64,000 nucleotides of DNA from positions 1 to 64,000 of the forward strand of contig NZ_FNEI01000009.1 in NCBI RefSeq assembly GCF_900099975.1. The letters are read 5' to 3'. This DNA comes from Arthrobacter cupressi. GTDB lineage: Bacteria; Actinomycetota; Actinomycetes; Actinomycetales; Micrococcaceae. A program made the position numbers and the translations under genes. This document shows, in pieces, positions 17,160-26,865 of this stretch (positions within the stretch are counted from its first letter, which is position 1; each line of letters begins with the position of its first letter). The notes beneath the pieces are model-generated. The model saw only the letters and a program-made list of their open reading frames with translations, did not search any database and was not told the origin of the DNA.

Positions 17160-19328
17160 ATGGCCGGATGGAACGCCGATACCGCTGCCGGTCCGCTGGG
17201 CGCGTCCGTGACGCTCGTGGACGGCGCCAACTTCAGCATCTCGGGCCTGGCCGGGGACATGTACTCGGACCGCCCGCACGGCGTTTTCCACGCCGACACC
17301 CGGATCATTTCCCGCTGGCGCCTGACGGTCAACGACGTCACCCTTGAGCCGCTGGCGGCCCGGAACCTTGAGCCGTACCGCGGCGTGTTCATCGGCCGTC
17401 CCGGACGCATTGCAGGGCGGGCGGACAGCCCGCTGATCGTCGAACGCCGCCGGGAGACCGGCGTCGGGATGGAAGAACAGATCACTGTCCGCAACCACGC
17501 CCGCGAACCCGCCGTCTGCAACCTCGAACTCACCATGGACGCGGACTTCGCCGACCTTTTCGAGGTCAAGGACGCCCGGATCACCCGTTTCTGGGAGCAG
17601 CAGCGGCGGGTGGAAGGCGATTCCCTGGTCATCGAGGGCTCGTGGCGCGGCGCCCGCAAAGGCGTCGCAATCCACGCCCCGGACGCAGCCGTCCGCCACG
17701 AAGGCCTGGGATACACGCTGGTGATCCCGGCCCACGGCAGCTGGAGCGTGACAGTCACCGTTTCCCCGTTGCCCGACGGCGGTGAGTCGCCAGGGACTTT
17801 CCAGCACCTTCCGTTCCGCCACCTGAGTTCGGCGGAGTCCCCGGCGGAACTGCGGCGCCAGGAATGGATCCGGAAAATCCCTGCCCCGGAAATCGGGAAT
17901 CCGTCTTTCGCCAGGACCCTGCAGCGCAGCCAGGAGGACATCGGCGCACTGCAGATCGAAGACCCGGAACGGCCGGACCGCACTGTGATGGCGGCCGGGG
18001 CGCCGTGGTTCATGGCCCTCTTCGGCCGGGACGCCCTCCTGTCCTCCTATATGGCCCTCACCTTGGATCCCACCCTGGTCCTGGACACCATGTGGAACCT
18101 CGCCGAACGGCAGGGCAGCAAGGTGGACCCTCTCACCGAGGAGCAGCCGGGGCGGATCCTGCACGAGGTACGCCCGGGCATCGGGACCACCCTCGCGCTG
18201 GGCGGGAAATCCGCCTACTACGGGTCAATCGATGCCACCCCGCTGTTCGTGGGCCTCCTGGGAGAGGCGAGCCGCTGGGGCCTGGATGGGGAGCAGATGG
18301 CCGCGCTGCTGCCCTACGCGGACCGCGCCCTGGACTGGATCAAGGATTACGGGGACCGGGACGGCGACGGTTTCGTGGAGTACCAGCGGCTCAACGACCA
18401 GGGACTGGTGAACCAGGGCTGGAAGGACTCCTGGGACGGGATCAACTTCGCGGACGGCCGCCTGGCCGAGCCGCCAATCGCCCTGTGCGAGGTCCAGAGC
18501 CATGTGTACAGCGCCTACACGGCCCGGGCCTGGCTGGCCTACGAAACCGGGGATCTGGACCTGGCCCGCGAATACCGCGAGCGCGCGGCGGACCTGAAAC
18601 GGAAGTTCAACGAGCAGTTCTGGCTGCCGGACCGCGGCTACTACGCCATCGCCCTGGACCGGGACAAGCGGCCCGTGGACTCCTGCGCCTCGAATATGGG
18701 GCAATGCCTGATCAGTAGCATCGTCGACGAGGACAAAGCTCCACTGATGGTGGAGAAGCTGATGTCGCCGGAAATGTTCAGCGGCTGGGGCATCCGCACC
18801 CTGGCCTCGGACATGGGCGCCTACAACCCGGCCAGCTATCACAACGGCTCGGTGTGGCCGCACGACAACGCCCTGATCGCCACCGGCCTGATGCGCTACG
18901 GTTTCGTGGCCGAGGCGCAGCGGGTGGCGATGGCGTTGTTCGAGGCCGCGGAATACACCGACCACCGGCTGCCGGAGCTCTTCTGCGGCTTCGACCGTGC
19001 CGAGTACCCCGAACCCGTGCCGTACCCGACGTCGTGCTCACCGCAGGCCTGGGCCGCTGCCACTCCGGTGCAACTCCTGCGGGTGCTGCTGCGCCACGAT
19101 CCCCATGTGGCGCTGAACGGGCTGTGGCTTTCCCCGGTCCTGCCCCCGGAACTTGGGGACGTCAGGATCAGCAACTGTCCCATCGGCAACAGCCGCATGA
19201 CGATCACGGTGAAAGACAATGTGGCAACGGTGGACGGTCTCCCGCCGGGCATTACCCTGCATCACACAACCAGGCCTGTGCTGGCGGAACTGGTGGAGCT
19301 TAAGGAAAAGCTGAGTCCCGCCACCTGA
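17160..19328 (+). CDS. Glycogen-debranching-type glycosidase
   Basis: 722-aa cytoplasmic protein with the two-part architecture of bacterial amylo-alpha-1,6-glucosidase-like enzymes: an N-terminal beta domain (about 15-220; SDRPHGVFHADTRIISRW) and a C-terminal alpha/alpha barrel (APWFMALFGRDALLSSYMAL; DGDGFVEYQR; SYHNGSVWPHDNALIA). It probably trims alpha-glucan or alpha-glucosyl oligosaccharides. ATG 17160 has AAGGAG upstream. The glycosyltransferase gene starts 12 nt after its stop, so the two are one operon. Confidence 0.88.
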   Translation: MAGWNADTAAGPLGASVTLVDGANFSISGLAGDMYSDRPHGVFHADTRIISRWRLTVNDVTLEPLAARNLEPYRGVFIGRPGRIAGRADSPLIVERRRETGVGMEEQITVRNHAREPAVCNLELTMDADFADLFEVKDARITRFWEQQRRVEGDSLVIEGSWRGARKGVAIHAPDAAVRHEGLGYTLVIPAHGSWSVTVTVSPLPDGGESPGTFQHLPFRHLSSAESPAELRRQEWIRKIPAPEIGNPSFARTLQRSQEDIGALQIEDPERPDRTVMAAGAPWFMALFGRDALLSSYMALTLDPTLVLDTMWNLAERQGSKVDPLTEEQPGRILHEVRPGIGTTLALGGKSAYYGSIDATPLFVGLLGEASRWGLDGEQMAALLPYADRALDWIKDYGDRDGDGFVEYQRLNDQGLVNQGWKDSWDGINFADGRLAEPPIALCEVQSHVYSAYTARAWLAYETGDLDLAREYRERAADLKRKFNEQFWLPDRGYYAIALDRDKRPVDSCASNMGQCLISSIVDEDKAPLMVEKLMSPEMFSGWGIRTLASDMGAYNPASYHNGSVWPHDNALIATGLMRYGFVAEAQRVAMALFEAAEYTDHRLPELFCGFDRAEYPEPVPYPTSCSPQAWAAATPVQLLRVLLRHDPHVALNGLWLSPVLPPELGDVRISNCPIGNSRMTITVKDNVATVDGLPPGITLHHTTRPVLAELVELKEKLSPAT

Positions 19329-19340
19329 GGAGAGCCCGCC

Positions 19341-20366
19341 ATGCGGATTGGCCTGATCGCGCCACCCTGGGTCCCGGTTCCACCGACCGCCTATGGCGGC
19401 ACGGAGGCCGTGGTCGATGCCCTGGCCACCGGCCTTGAGGCAGCCGGGCACAGCGTGCTGCTCGCCGCCTCCTCGGATAGCACCTCCCGGGTGGAACGGC
19501 CCGGCGGTTTCGCCCCCGCGGTCCGCTCCGGGATGGGGCAGAGCATTTCCGAACTGCCGCACGTGATCAGGGCGTATGAGGCCCTGGCCGGAGTGGACCT
19601 CATCCATGACCACACGCTGTCCGGTCCCCTGTACCGGCACCGTCCGCCGGGCATCCCGGTGGTTTCCACGATGCACACGGTCATGACCCCCGAACTGCGC
19701 AGCGTCTACCGGATGATGGCCCGCGACACCGCCCTGGTGGCGATCTCCCGAAACCAGGCCGCGGCGGCCCCGGATGTGCCGATCGCCCGGGTCATCCACC
19801 ACGGCGTGGATCCTGCCGCCATCCCGTTCGGCGAGGGCCGCGGCGGGTACGCGTTGTTCCTGGGCCGGATGGACCCGACCAAGGGTGTGGTGGAGGCTGT
19901 CATGGCGGCCCGTGCGGCGGGAATCCGATTGAAGATCGCGGCCAAGATGAGCGCCCGGGCCGAAGTGGACTACTACCGGGAGGCGGTGGAGCCGCTGCTC
20001 GGCGGCAACGAGGAATTCCTGGGCGAACCGGATGCCGCGGGGAAGCTCGAGCTGTTGGGCGGGGCGCTGGCGCTGATCAACCCGCTGCAGTGGGACGAAC
20101 CGTTCGGGATGGTGATGATCGAATCGCTCGCCGCCGGGACCCCCGTGGTGGCCATTCCGCGGGGCGCGGCCCCGGAGATCATCGACGACGGCGTCACGGG
20201 CTTCCTCAGGAACGGCACCGAGGAGCTGGGCGAGGCTTTGCGCGCGGCGGCCGGGCTGGACCGGCACCGCTGCCGGACCGCCGTCGAGCATTCCTTCAGC
20301 GCCGAGCTAATGGCCCGCCGGCATGCCGCACTCTATGCGGAGCTGCTGGGCGGCCGGCCTTCCTAA
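19341..20366 (+). CDS. GT4-family glycosyltransferase
   Basis: 341-aa GT-B fold glycosyltransferase. The N-terminal PPTAYGGTEAVVDALA is the donor-site glycine loop, and QWDEPFGMVMIESLAAGTPV carries the E-x7-E nucleotide-sugar motif of family 4. Paired with the glycosidase, it may build or modify an alpha-glucan or glycoside; donor and acceptor are unknown. No membrane segment. Confidence 0.87.
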   Translation: MRIGLIAPPWVPVPPTAYGGTEAVVDALATGLEAAGHSVLLAASSDSTSRVERPGGFAPAVRSGMGQSISELPHVIRAYEALAGVDLIHDHTLSGPLYRHRPPGIPVVSTMHTVMTPELRSVYRMMARDTALVAISRNQAAAAPDVPIARVIHHGVDPAAIPFGEGRGGYALFLGRMDPTKGVVEAVMAARAAGIRLKIAAKMSARAEVDYYREAVEPLLGGNEEFLGEPDAAGKLELLGGALALINPLQWDEPFGMVMIESLAAGTPVVAIPRGAAPEIIDDGVTGFLRNGTEELGEALRAAAGLDRHRCRTAVEHSFSAELMARRHAALYAELLGGRPS

Positions 20367-20441
20367 CCCTTGGATGTCCTAGTATATTTTGCAATTGAGC
20401 GGGCCCCGGCTGCGGACGGCCTGCGAAGCGAAAGGCACGCC

Positions 20442-22175
20442 ATGACTGTCACCGAAGACTTCCGTGCGGCCCGCGACCGGCTCCTGGAGCTGCGCACGGA
20501 CTACGCCCGGGCCCACCGTGAATTCCAGTGGCCGCGCTTCGAGCACTTCAACTTCGCGCTCGACTGGTTCGACGCCATCGCTCAGGACCCGGACAAGGGC
20601 GGCAAGCCGGCGCTGGTGATCGTGGAGCAGGACGGCAGCGCCACGCGCCGCAGCTTCGCGGACCTCTCGGAAGCCTCCTCCCGCCTGGCCAACTGGCTGC
20701 GCGGCCAGGGAGTGCGGCGCGGGGACCGGATGATCGTCATGCTCGGCAACCAGGTGGAACTCTGGGAACTGATGCTGGCCGGCATCAAACTGGGCTTGGT
20801 GATGATCCCCACCACCACCCTGATGGGCCCCCGGGACATCGCGGACCGGGTGGAACGCGGCGGTGCCCGCTGGGCCGCCGTCGGGAGCGCGAACATCGCC
20901 AAGTTCGCCGAAGTCCCCGGCGAGTACACGCTCATCGAAGTGGGGCTCGGCGTCACGGACGGGGCATTGCGCTACGCGGACCATGCAACGGAAACCGCGG
21001 AATTCGTCCCGGACGGACCCACCCGCGCCGACGAGACCATGCTGTTGTACTTCACCTCCGGCACCACCTCGCGCGCCAAGCTCGTGGAGCACAGCCACAG
21101 CTCCTACCCCGTGGGCCACCTGTCCACGATGTACTGGATCGGGGTCGAGCCCGGGGACGTGCACCTGAACGTGGCTTCCCCCGGCTGGGCCAAGCACGCC
21201 TGGTCCAACGTCTTCACGCCGTGGATCGCCGAGGCCTGCGTGTTCGTCTACAACTACGAACGCTTCGACGCCAAGGCCCTCATAGAGCAGATGGACCGCG
21301 AAGGAGTCACCAGCTTCTGTGCCCCGCCCACCGTGTGGCGCATGCTCATCCAGGCGGACCTCACCCAGCTGAAGAACCCGCCCACCAAGGTGGTGTCCGC
21401 CGGGGAACCGCTCAACGCCGAGGTGATCGGGCAAGTCGAACGCGCCTGGGGCCAGATCATCCGGGACGGCTTCGGCCAGACCGAATCCACCGTTCAGATC
21501 GCCAACACCCCGGGCCAGCCGGTCAAGACCGGCTCCATGGGCCGGCCGCTGCCGGGTTACGACGTGGTCCTGCTCGATCCCGCCACCGGTGAAGAAGCCG
21601 ACGACGGCGAGCTCTGCCTGCGCCTGGCCCCCCGGCCCGTTGGGCTCATGACCGCCTACTACGGCGACCCGGAGAAGACCGCCGAAGCGTTCCGCGACGG
21701 CTACTACCACACCGGCGACATGGCCAGCCGGGACGAAAACGGCGTCATCACCTACGTGGGCCGCGGCGACGACGTCTTCAAGTCCTCCGACTACCGGCTC
21801 TCCCCCTTCGAACTCGAAAGCGTCCTCATCGAACACCCCGCCGTGGCGGAGGCCGCGGTCGTCCCGTCCCCGGACCCGGTGAAGCTCTCCGTGCCCAAGG
21901 CCTTCGTGGTCCTGGCCCCGGGGCTCAAACCCGGGCCCCAGCTCGCGGAGGACATCCTGCGCTACTGCCGCGAGCACCTGGCCCCTTTCAAGCGGATCCG
22001 CCGCCTGGAGTTCGCCGAACTGCCCAAGACGATCTCCGGCAAGATCCGCCGCGTGGAACTGCGCCAAAGCGAGGAGCGGCGGCACGGCGAGGACGGCAAG
22101 CCAGGGGCCGGCCCGCTGCCGGCCGGACTCGGCGTCGAATATTCGGACTCCGAGTTCCCGGGCCTGAAGGACTGA
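20442..22175 (+). CDS. AMP-forming acyl-CoA synthetase
   Basis: 577-aa adenylate-forming enzyme that activates a carboxylic acid with ATP and CoA. The AMP loop FTSGTTSRAKLVEHSH, DGFGQTE, YYHTGDMA and the C-terminal hinge and Lys region SGKIRR are present. It resembles the medium-chain/acetyl-like group more than long-chain ligases. ATG 20442 follows AAAGG; the frame extends upstream to 20370 but that start lacks a ribosome site. The MarR gene follows after 7 nt and probably regulates this pair. Substrate unknown. Confidence 0.88.
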   Translation: MTVTEDFRAARDRLLELRTDYARAHREFQWPRFEHFNFALDWFDAIAQDPDKGGKPALVIVEQDGSATRRSFADLSEASSRLANWLRGQGVRRGDRMIVMLGNQVELWELMLAGIKLGLVMIPTTTLMGPRDIADRVERGGARWAAVGSANIAKFAEVPGEYTLIEVGLGVTDGALRYADHATETAEFVPDGPTRADETMLLYFTSGTTSRAKLVEHSHSSYPVGHLSTMYWIGVEPGDVHLNVASPGWAKHAWSNVFTPWIAEACVFVYNYERFDAKALIEQMDREGVTSFCAPPTVWRMLIQADLTQLKNPPTKVVSAGEPLNAEVIGQVERAWGQIIRDGFGQTESTVQIANTPGQPVKTGSMGRPLPGYDVVLLDPATGEEADDGELCLRLAPRPVGLMTAYYGDPEKTAEAFRDGYYHTGDMASRDENGVITYVGRGDDVFKSSDYRLSPFELESVLIEHPAVAEAAVVPSPDPVKLSVPKAFVVLAPGLKPGPQLAEDILRYCREHLAPFKRIRRLEFAELPKTISGKIRRVELRQSEERRHGEDGKPGAGPLPAGLGVEYSDSEFPGLKD

Positions 22176-22182
22176 GGACGCC

Positions 22183-22689
22183 ATGGGAACCCCGCTGCCG
22201 CGCGACCCGATCGCCGACGCCCGCCGTAACTGGGAGCGTCACGGCTGGGGTGAGGTCGCCGCGCCGATGGCCGCCATCACCGCCATCATGCGCACCCAGC
22301 AGATCCTCACGGCCCGGATCGAGGCGGTGCTCAAGCCCCTGGGACTGACGTTCGCACGCTACGAACTGCTGGCCCTGCTCGGCTTCGCGCGCAGCGGCGC
22401 GCTGCCCATGAACAAGGCGAGCGCCCTGCTTCAGGTCCATCCCACCTCGGTGACGAACGCCGTCGACCGCTTGGAAAAAGCGGGCCTGGTGGTCCGCTCG
22501 CCGCATCCGACGGACGGCCGCACCACCCTGATCGAGCTCACCTCCGAGGGCCGCACCCTGGCCAAACGCGCGACGACGGCCCTCAACGCTGAGGTCTTCG
22601 CCCAGTCGGGTTTCGAGGACGGCGACGTGGAGCAGCTGATCCAGGTGCTGGGCCGCTTCCGCAAGGCGGCCGGCGACTTCGAGGACTGA
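22183..22689 (+). CDS. MarR-family regulator
   Basis: 168-aa winged-helix regulator. The recognition helix lies in HPTSVTNAVDRLEKAGLV (about 86-103) and the wing in PTDGRTTLIELT. MarR proteins often sense aromatic acids or their CoA thioesters; being cotranscribed with an acyl-CoA synthetase fits such a role. The convergent cyclase operon ends 3 nt downstream. Confidence 0.9.
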   Translation: MGTPLPRDPIADARRNWERHGWGEVAAPMAAITAIMRTQQILTARIEAVLKPLGLTFARYELLALLGFARSGALPMNKASALLQVHPTSVTNAVDRLEKAGLVVRSPHPTDGRTTLIELTSEGRTLAKRATTALNAEVFAQSGFEDGDVEQLIQVLGRFRKAAGDFED

Positions 22690-22692
22690 CCC

Positions 22693-23694
22693 CTAGGTCA
22701 GTGCTGTGGCGTTGGCCGGCGAGCCGGTGGCGCCGGTGATGTTGAGCGGCTTGATGCTGAGGAAGGCGTCCCGGTGCCCGGTGGCTTCCATGTGCCTGCT
22801 GAGGGGTCCCAGCCGCCAGAGCTCGCCCAGGGGCATGCCGAGTTTGGCGAGGAGTTGCTGGTGCATCATGCCGTGGTCGTTGGGCGCCGATTCCAGGAAG
22901 GGGCTGCCGGGAACCACCGGGAGGCACTCGAAGGCGAAGGTATCGGCGGCCAGGACGGCGAACTGGTGGTCCCAGGCCCAGGCAACGAATTCCTCCGACT
23001 GCGCCACGCCCGTGGCCCGGCGGGCGGCGCGGAGCTCCTGCTTCCGTTCAGGCGAGAGGCCGAGGAACCATTCGCACCAGCCGGTGTGGAGCATGAGGAT
23101 GTCTCCCGGCTTCAGCTCCACCCCTTGCACGCTGGCCGCCGCCTGGATCAGGTCCAGCCCCAGCGGCTCGCCGGACGCATGGTCGATGGGGGCATCCTGG
23201 GCCCGGCGGTACCCGTCAAGGTCTACCAGCACTCCCCTGCCGACAATGGGCCGGTCCGCCCATTCCTGGATGCCGAGGTCCGGGGTGCCTTCACCGACGC
23301 GGTCATCCGGCGTGCCGTTGTAGAAGCCGACGTCGTCGGCGCGGCGGTGCCGGAGCCCGTCGATCTGGGTGGTTCCCTGCAGGTAGTAGCCGTCGAGATA
23401 GTCGTCCCGGTGGGCCGGATGCGAGGAGTAGATGGTGTGCCGCGGAGCCCCGCGCTTGAGGGACATGCCGGGGTCGAAGGCGTCCGCCGGGTAATCCAGG
23501 CCGAACACGGCCCCGGTCCGGATGCAGTTCCGTGCGTCCAGGACGGCGTCCGGGGTAATGAAGGACGGCGTGCCGCGGTCAGGATCCGGGAACAGGCCCC
23601 AGGATGTTCCGGCGAGCCGGCCCTCCCGTCGGAGGAGTCCGGCGAAGTCCGGGTACGTCCCGGCCGCGGGTCCGGCGTCGGGGAAAGCGGTCAT
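22693..23694 (-). CDS. Cyclase-family metal hydrolase
   Basis: 333-aa member of the putative cyclase (kynurenine-formamidase-like) family. TQIDGLRHR holds a candidate metal ligand where the family has HxGTHxDxPxH; GVLVDLDGY and LKPGDILMLHTGWCEW follow the fold. The start at 23694 overlaps the stop of the preceding small membrane gene (ATGA). Last gene of the minus-strand acid-utilisation operon. Probably a metal-dependent amide, lactone or ester hydrolase; substrate unknown. Confidence 0.83.
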   Translation of the reverse strand: MTAFPDAGPAAGTYPDFAGLLRREGRLAGTSWGLFPDPDRGTPSFITPDAVLDARNCIRTGAVFGLDYPADAFDPGMSLKRGAPRHTIYSSHPAHRDDYLDGYYLQGTTQIDGLRHRRADDVGFYNGTPDDRVGEGTPDLGIQEWADRPIVGRGVLVDLDGYRRAQDAPIDHASGEPLGLDLIQAAASVQGVELKPGDILMLHTGWCEWFLGLSPERKQELRAARRATGVAQSEEFVAWAWDHQFAVLAADTFAFECLPVVPGSPFLESAPNDHGMMHQQLLAKLGMPLGELWRLGPLSRHMEATGHRDAFLSIKPLNITGATGSPANATALT

Positions 23695-23945
23695 CGGGTG
23701 CCGGCCTCCTGCTTCACGCCCTGGTCCTGGCGGCTCTTGTAGCCGAGCAGGAACCCGGCCACCGCGCAGAGGGACGCCGCGATGCACATGGGCGGCTTGA
23801 CGGCGTCGTCGAAGAACGCGAGCCACGCTCCCTGCCCGGCGGCCAGGGCGGCCGCCTGGCCAACCACGAACAAGATGCCGCCCACAAGGAGGGCCGCCAG
23901 GGTCAGGACGAAGATGGCTTGGAGGGCCCTGCGGATCTGGTGCAT
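23691..23945 (-). CDS. Small two-span membrane protein beside TRAP permease
   Basis: 84-aa protein with two hydrophobic segments (about 9-31 and 50-69) and a basic C terminus. AAGGAA lies 8 nt before the start, and the gene sits 11 nt after the TRAP large permease. It may act as a reduced small subunit for that permease, though it is much shorter than usual DctQ proteins. No family assignment possible. Confidence 0.65.
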   Translation of the reverse strand: MHQIRRALQAIFVLTLAALLVGGILFVVGQAAALAAGQGAWLAFFDDAVKPPMCIAASLCAVAGFLLGYKSRQDQGVKQEAGTR

Positions 23946-23956
23946 GTCGAGGTTCC

Positions 23957-25294
23957 TTAGATGGGGAGCACGCCGAGAATGATCAGGACACCGATGCCCA
24001 GCAGGGGCAGGGCGTAGTGGGTGATCAGCCGGGCGAAGGTGGTGATCGGGTTGACGTCGGCGATGCCGCAGGCCACGTACAGCGGCGCACCGCCGGGCGG
24101 GACCGCCGCCTCGCAGGAGGAGAACACCAGGACGGCGACGGCTGCCGTGGTGGCCGGAACACCAGCCGCCACGAGCGTGGCGACCCCCACTGTCCCGACG
24201 GCGGCCATGGTCGCCGTGGCGGACAGCGGCGCCGCCACGGCGATGACGATCAGGCCGATGAGGATGGCCAGCAGCCACAGCGGCAGGTTCAGCTGCGTCA
24301 GCAGTGCGGTCATCTGCTTCGGCAGCCCGGTGGCGGCGAGGGCGTTGGCGCCGGCGAAGGCGAATAGCACGGTGATGCCCACGACGCCGAACCGGGGCGC
24401 CGAATCCTGCAGCAGGGCCCGCCAGACGCGGGCTCCACGGGGCAGCAGCTTCCATCCCAGCAGGGCGCCGGTGATGATGAGCACCACGGGAATCCAGACG
24501 ATGATGCTGACGGTCTTGGTGATGTCCCCGCCGGTCCAGTCAGACAGAGCGGTAGCGATGGCCCCGGAGGTGAGGATCAGCGGCACGGCGACCACCACGA
24601 ACAGGAGTAGCGTCGCCCAACCCTGGCCGAACGCCGTCCGGACAGCGAGCCGGTGCGAAGAGTCCAGAGGTGCCATGCCGCTGCGGCGGACCAGCAGCCA
24701 GGTGACGATGAGCCGGTGGAGGAAGCACCATAGTCCGCCGACCAGCAGCGGCAGGACCAGTTCGTTGACGTTGAGCAGCGGCCCCACCGTTGCGGATCCC
24801 ACCAGGACGAACATCGAGGCGCTGAACGGGAAGGTGATGCCCATGCCCGCGTTCCCGGCAACCAGCGTGGCGGCCGAGGCCTTGTCCAGCTTGGACTTTT
24901 CCATCCAGGGGATGGTCACGGAGCCGACGGTCGCGGCGATGGCGGCCTGGTTGTGCACCACGCCGCCCAGGCCCGCGGAGGCCACCGTGGACACCCAGGC
25001 CGGCCCGCCCTTGACCCCGCCGATCAGGGAGTTCAGCAGGTCGATGAGTTTGTCCAGCACGCCCGCTTTGTCCAGCAGGTAGCCCATGAAGACGAACGCC
25101 ATGGTCGCATAGACGATTTCGTCGGTGGCTGCCGTGTACAGCGCCTCCCAGCCCACTTGGGCAGCGGCAGCGCCGGTGAAGGGCAGCACCACGAGGAAGC
25201 CGAGGATCATGGCCTCGCCGACGCTGCGCTTGAGGAGGGTGGTCCAGAGCAGGATGACGGCCAGGTACGCTCCGAGGGCCCAGATGCCGATCAT
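23957..25294 (-). CDS. TRAP transporter large permease-like protein
   Basis: 445-aa inner-membrane protein with about twelve hydrophobic segments, related to DctM-type subunits that import organic acids with sodium. ATLVAGNAGMGITFPFSASMF and SSCEAAVPPGGAPLYVACG are the repeated re-entrant signatures. A dedicated periplasmic TRAP binding protein is not in the operon; the only binding protein is the TctC-type one upstream. The substrate is likely the acid processed by the neighbouring enzymes. Confidence 0.8.
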   Translation of the reverse strand: MIGIWALGAYLAVILLWTTLLKRSVGEAMILGFLVVLPFTGAAAAQVGWEALYTAATDEIVYATMAFVFMGYLLDKAGVLDKLIDLLNSLIGGVKGGPAWVSTVASAGLGGVVHNQAAIAATVGSVTIPWMEKSKLDKASAATLVAGNAGMGITFPFSASMFVLVGSATVGPLLNVNELVLPLLVGGLWCFLHRLIVTWLLVRRSGMAPLDSSHRLAVRTAFGQGWATLLLFVVVAVPLILTSGAIATALSDWTGGDITKTVSIIVWIPVVLIITGALLGWKLLPRGARVWRALLQDSAPRFGVVGITVLFAFAGANALAATGLPKQMTALLTQLNLPLWLLAILIGLIVIAVAAPLSATATMAAVGTVGVATLVAAGVPATTAAVAVLVFSSCEAAVPPGGAPLYVACGIADVNPITTFARLITHYALPLLGIGVLIILGVLPI

Positions 25295-25391
25295 GTTGGC
25301 GCTCCTGGTGGGAATGGCATTGCTGGTGGCTGGTTCACCGTTGGTTCTGTCCTGATTCTTCCTCTTGCCCTGATTCTGCCCGATGCACGGT

Positions 25392-26174
25392 TCAGCGCAA
25401 GGCTGGTGCGGATTCGGCGGCCATGCGGGTGAGCGCGGCCGCGGAGGCGGTGCTCATTTCGGCGGGCACCTGCAGTTCGGCCGAGAGGTATTCGGCGGTG
25501 TCCTGCATTTCCTTCGAGCGCCGCTGCGCGTGCTTGGCGGTGCCCACGAGGAACCTGTCGATGACTGCCTGGCCGTCGCCGGCCAGCTGCCGGGCGATCT
25601 GGCCGCGGATCCAGTCCTCCAGGCCCGCGGCGCGCCCCGCGGTGACCGCTTCGACGACCACCGACGCCAGGCCCTTCATCAGGACGCTGCGCAGCAGCTT
25701 GTGCGCCATGGCGGCGCCCGGTTCGCCGTCGGCAATCTCGACGGCGGCGCCCAGCGGCGTGAGCAGGTGGGCCACAGCCTGGGCTCCCGGGCCGCTGGCC
25801 ATCAGGGGCGTCTGCGCGCCTTGGGTGGGGACGGGGCCGAGGATCGCGACGTCGGCGAAGAGGGCCTTGCCGGGCAGCCGGCCCAGTTCCCGCATGACGT
25901 GGGGCGAGGAGGACGTGAGGTCCGCGTAGCAGCTGCCCTCGGGCAGGACCGGGAGGCATTCCGCCGCGACACTGCGCGCGGCGGCCGCGCCCGTGAGGAC
26001 GAGGACGATGTCCGCGCCGCGGCAGGCGTCCGCCGCGGTTGCTGCCCGGGTCACCCCGGCAGGGGTTGTGGGGGCAACGGGATCGAATCCCGTCACCTGG
26101 TGGCCCGCGGCGACGAGGGCCGAGGCGTAGATGGCGCCGGCTTCACCGAGTCCAATGACGGTGCACGCTGTCAT
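25392..26174 (-). CDS. NAD(P)-dependent beta-hydroxyacid dehydrogenase-like protein
   Basis: 260-aa protein with an N-terminal Rossmann fold (GLGEAG at 8-13) of the 6-phosphogluconate/3-hydroxyisobutyrate dehydrogenase type, and a helical C-terminal domain with HKLLRSVLMKG carrying the usual catalytic Lys region. It lies 26 nt after the RraA-like gene, and probably oxidises or reduces an intermediate of the same pathway. Confidence 0.83.
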   Translation of the reverse strand: MTACTVIGLGEAGAIYASALVAAGHQVTGFDPVAPTTPAGVTRAATAADACRGADIVLVLTGAAAARSVAAECLPVLPEGSCYADLTSSSPHVMRELGRLPGKALFADVAILGPVPTQGAQTPLMASGPGAQAVAHLLTPLGAAVEIADGEPGAAMAHKLLRSVLMKGLASVVVEAVTAGRAAGLEDWIRGQIARQLAGDGQAVIDRFLVGTAKHAQRRSKEMQDTAEYLSAELQVPAEMSTASAAALTRMAAESAPALR

Positions 26175-26200
26175 GGTTCCTTTTCTTTCCTGCTTGGCGC

Positions 26201-26833
26201 TTATTTGCTGCGGTCCGCGATGATCGCGGCCCTGCGGTTGGTTTCGTCCGCGAAGACGGCTTCGGCGGCGTCGGCGACGGCGGCGGCCTGTTCGCGGGGA
26301 ATGACCACCACGCCGTCGGAGTCAGCCACGATGACGTCACCCGGCATCACGGGGACGCCGCCGAAGGCGATGGGGGTGCCCAACCTGGAGGGGCCGTTCT
26401 TGTAGGGTCCGGCCGGGGTGACGGCGCGGGCGAAGACGGGCATCCCGATCTCCCCGAGCGCTTCGGCGTCGCGTGCCGCGCCGTCGAGGACGAATCCGGC
26501 CAGGCCGAGGGTGATGGCGCGTTCGCCGATGAGTTCACCCAGGAGTGCCCGGGACTCGTCTCCCCCGCCGGCAACCACGATCACGTCGCCGGGCCGGGCC
26601 GCCTGCAGTGCGCGGTGGATTCCCTGGTTGTCGCCGGGTCGCGTCCAGACCGTGAAGGCGGGTCCGGCCAGGCGGGCACCGGGCCAGACGGCCTGGATCG
26701 CGGAGTCTGCAACGCCGAGGCGGTCCATGGCATCGCCGATGTTGGCGGCCGGGAGCTTGGCGAGGCGCTCGACCACGTCCCGGGCGGGACGGGGGAATTC
26801 GGCGTCGATGTCTTCAAGGACTGGGGTTGTCAT
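26201..26833 (-). CDS. RraA-like aldolase/decarboxylase
   Basis: 210-aa member of the RraA / HMG-CHA aldolase family. GGGDESRALLGELI and DGAARD supply the Arg and Asp of the pyruvate/metal site. Family enzymes cleave 4-hydroxy-4-methyl(or carboxy)-2-oxo acids or decarboxylate oxaloacetate. Lying just after the tricarboxylate-type binding protein, it fits catabolism of an imported di- or tricarboxylate. RNase E inhibition is not expected from this context. Confidence 0.87.
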   Translation of the reverse strand: MTTPVLEDIDAEFPRPARDVVERLAKLPAANIGDAMDRLGVADSAIQAVWPGARLAGPAFTVWTRPGDNQGIHRALQAARPGDVIVVAGGGDESRALLGELIGERAITLGLAGFVLDGAARDAEALGEIGMPVFARAVTPAGPYKNGPSRLGTPIAFGGVPVMPGDVIVADSDGVVVIPREQAAAVADAAEAVFADETNRRAAIIADRSK

Positions 26834-26865
26834 GGCGGGTGCCTTCCGTAGGGCTGCTTGGTGAA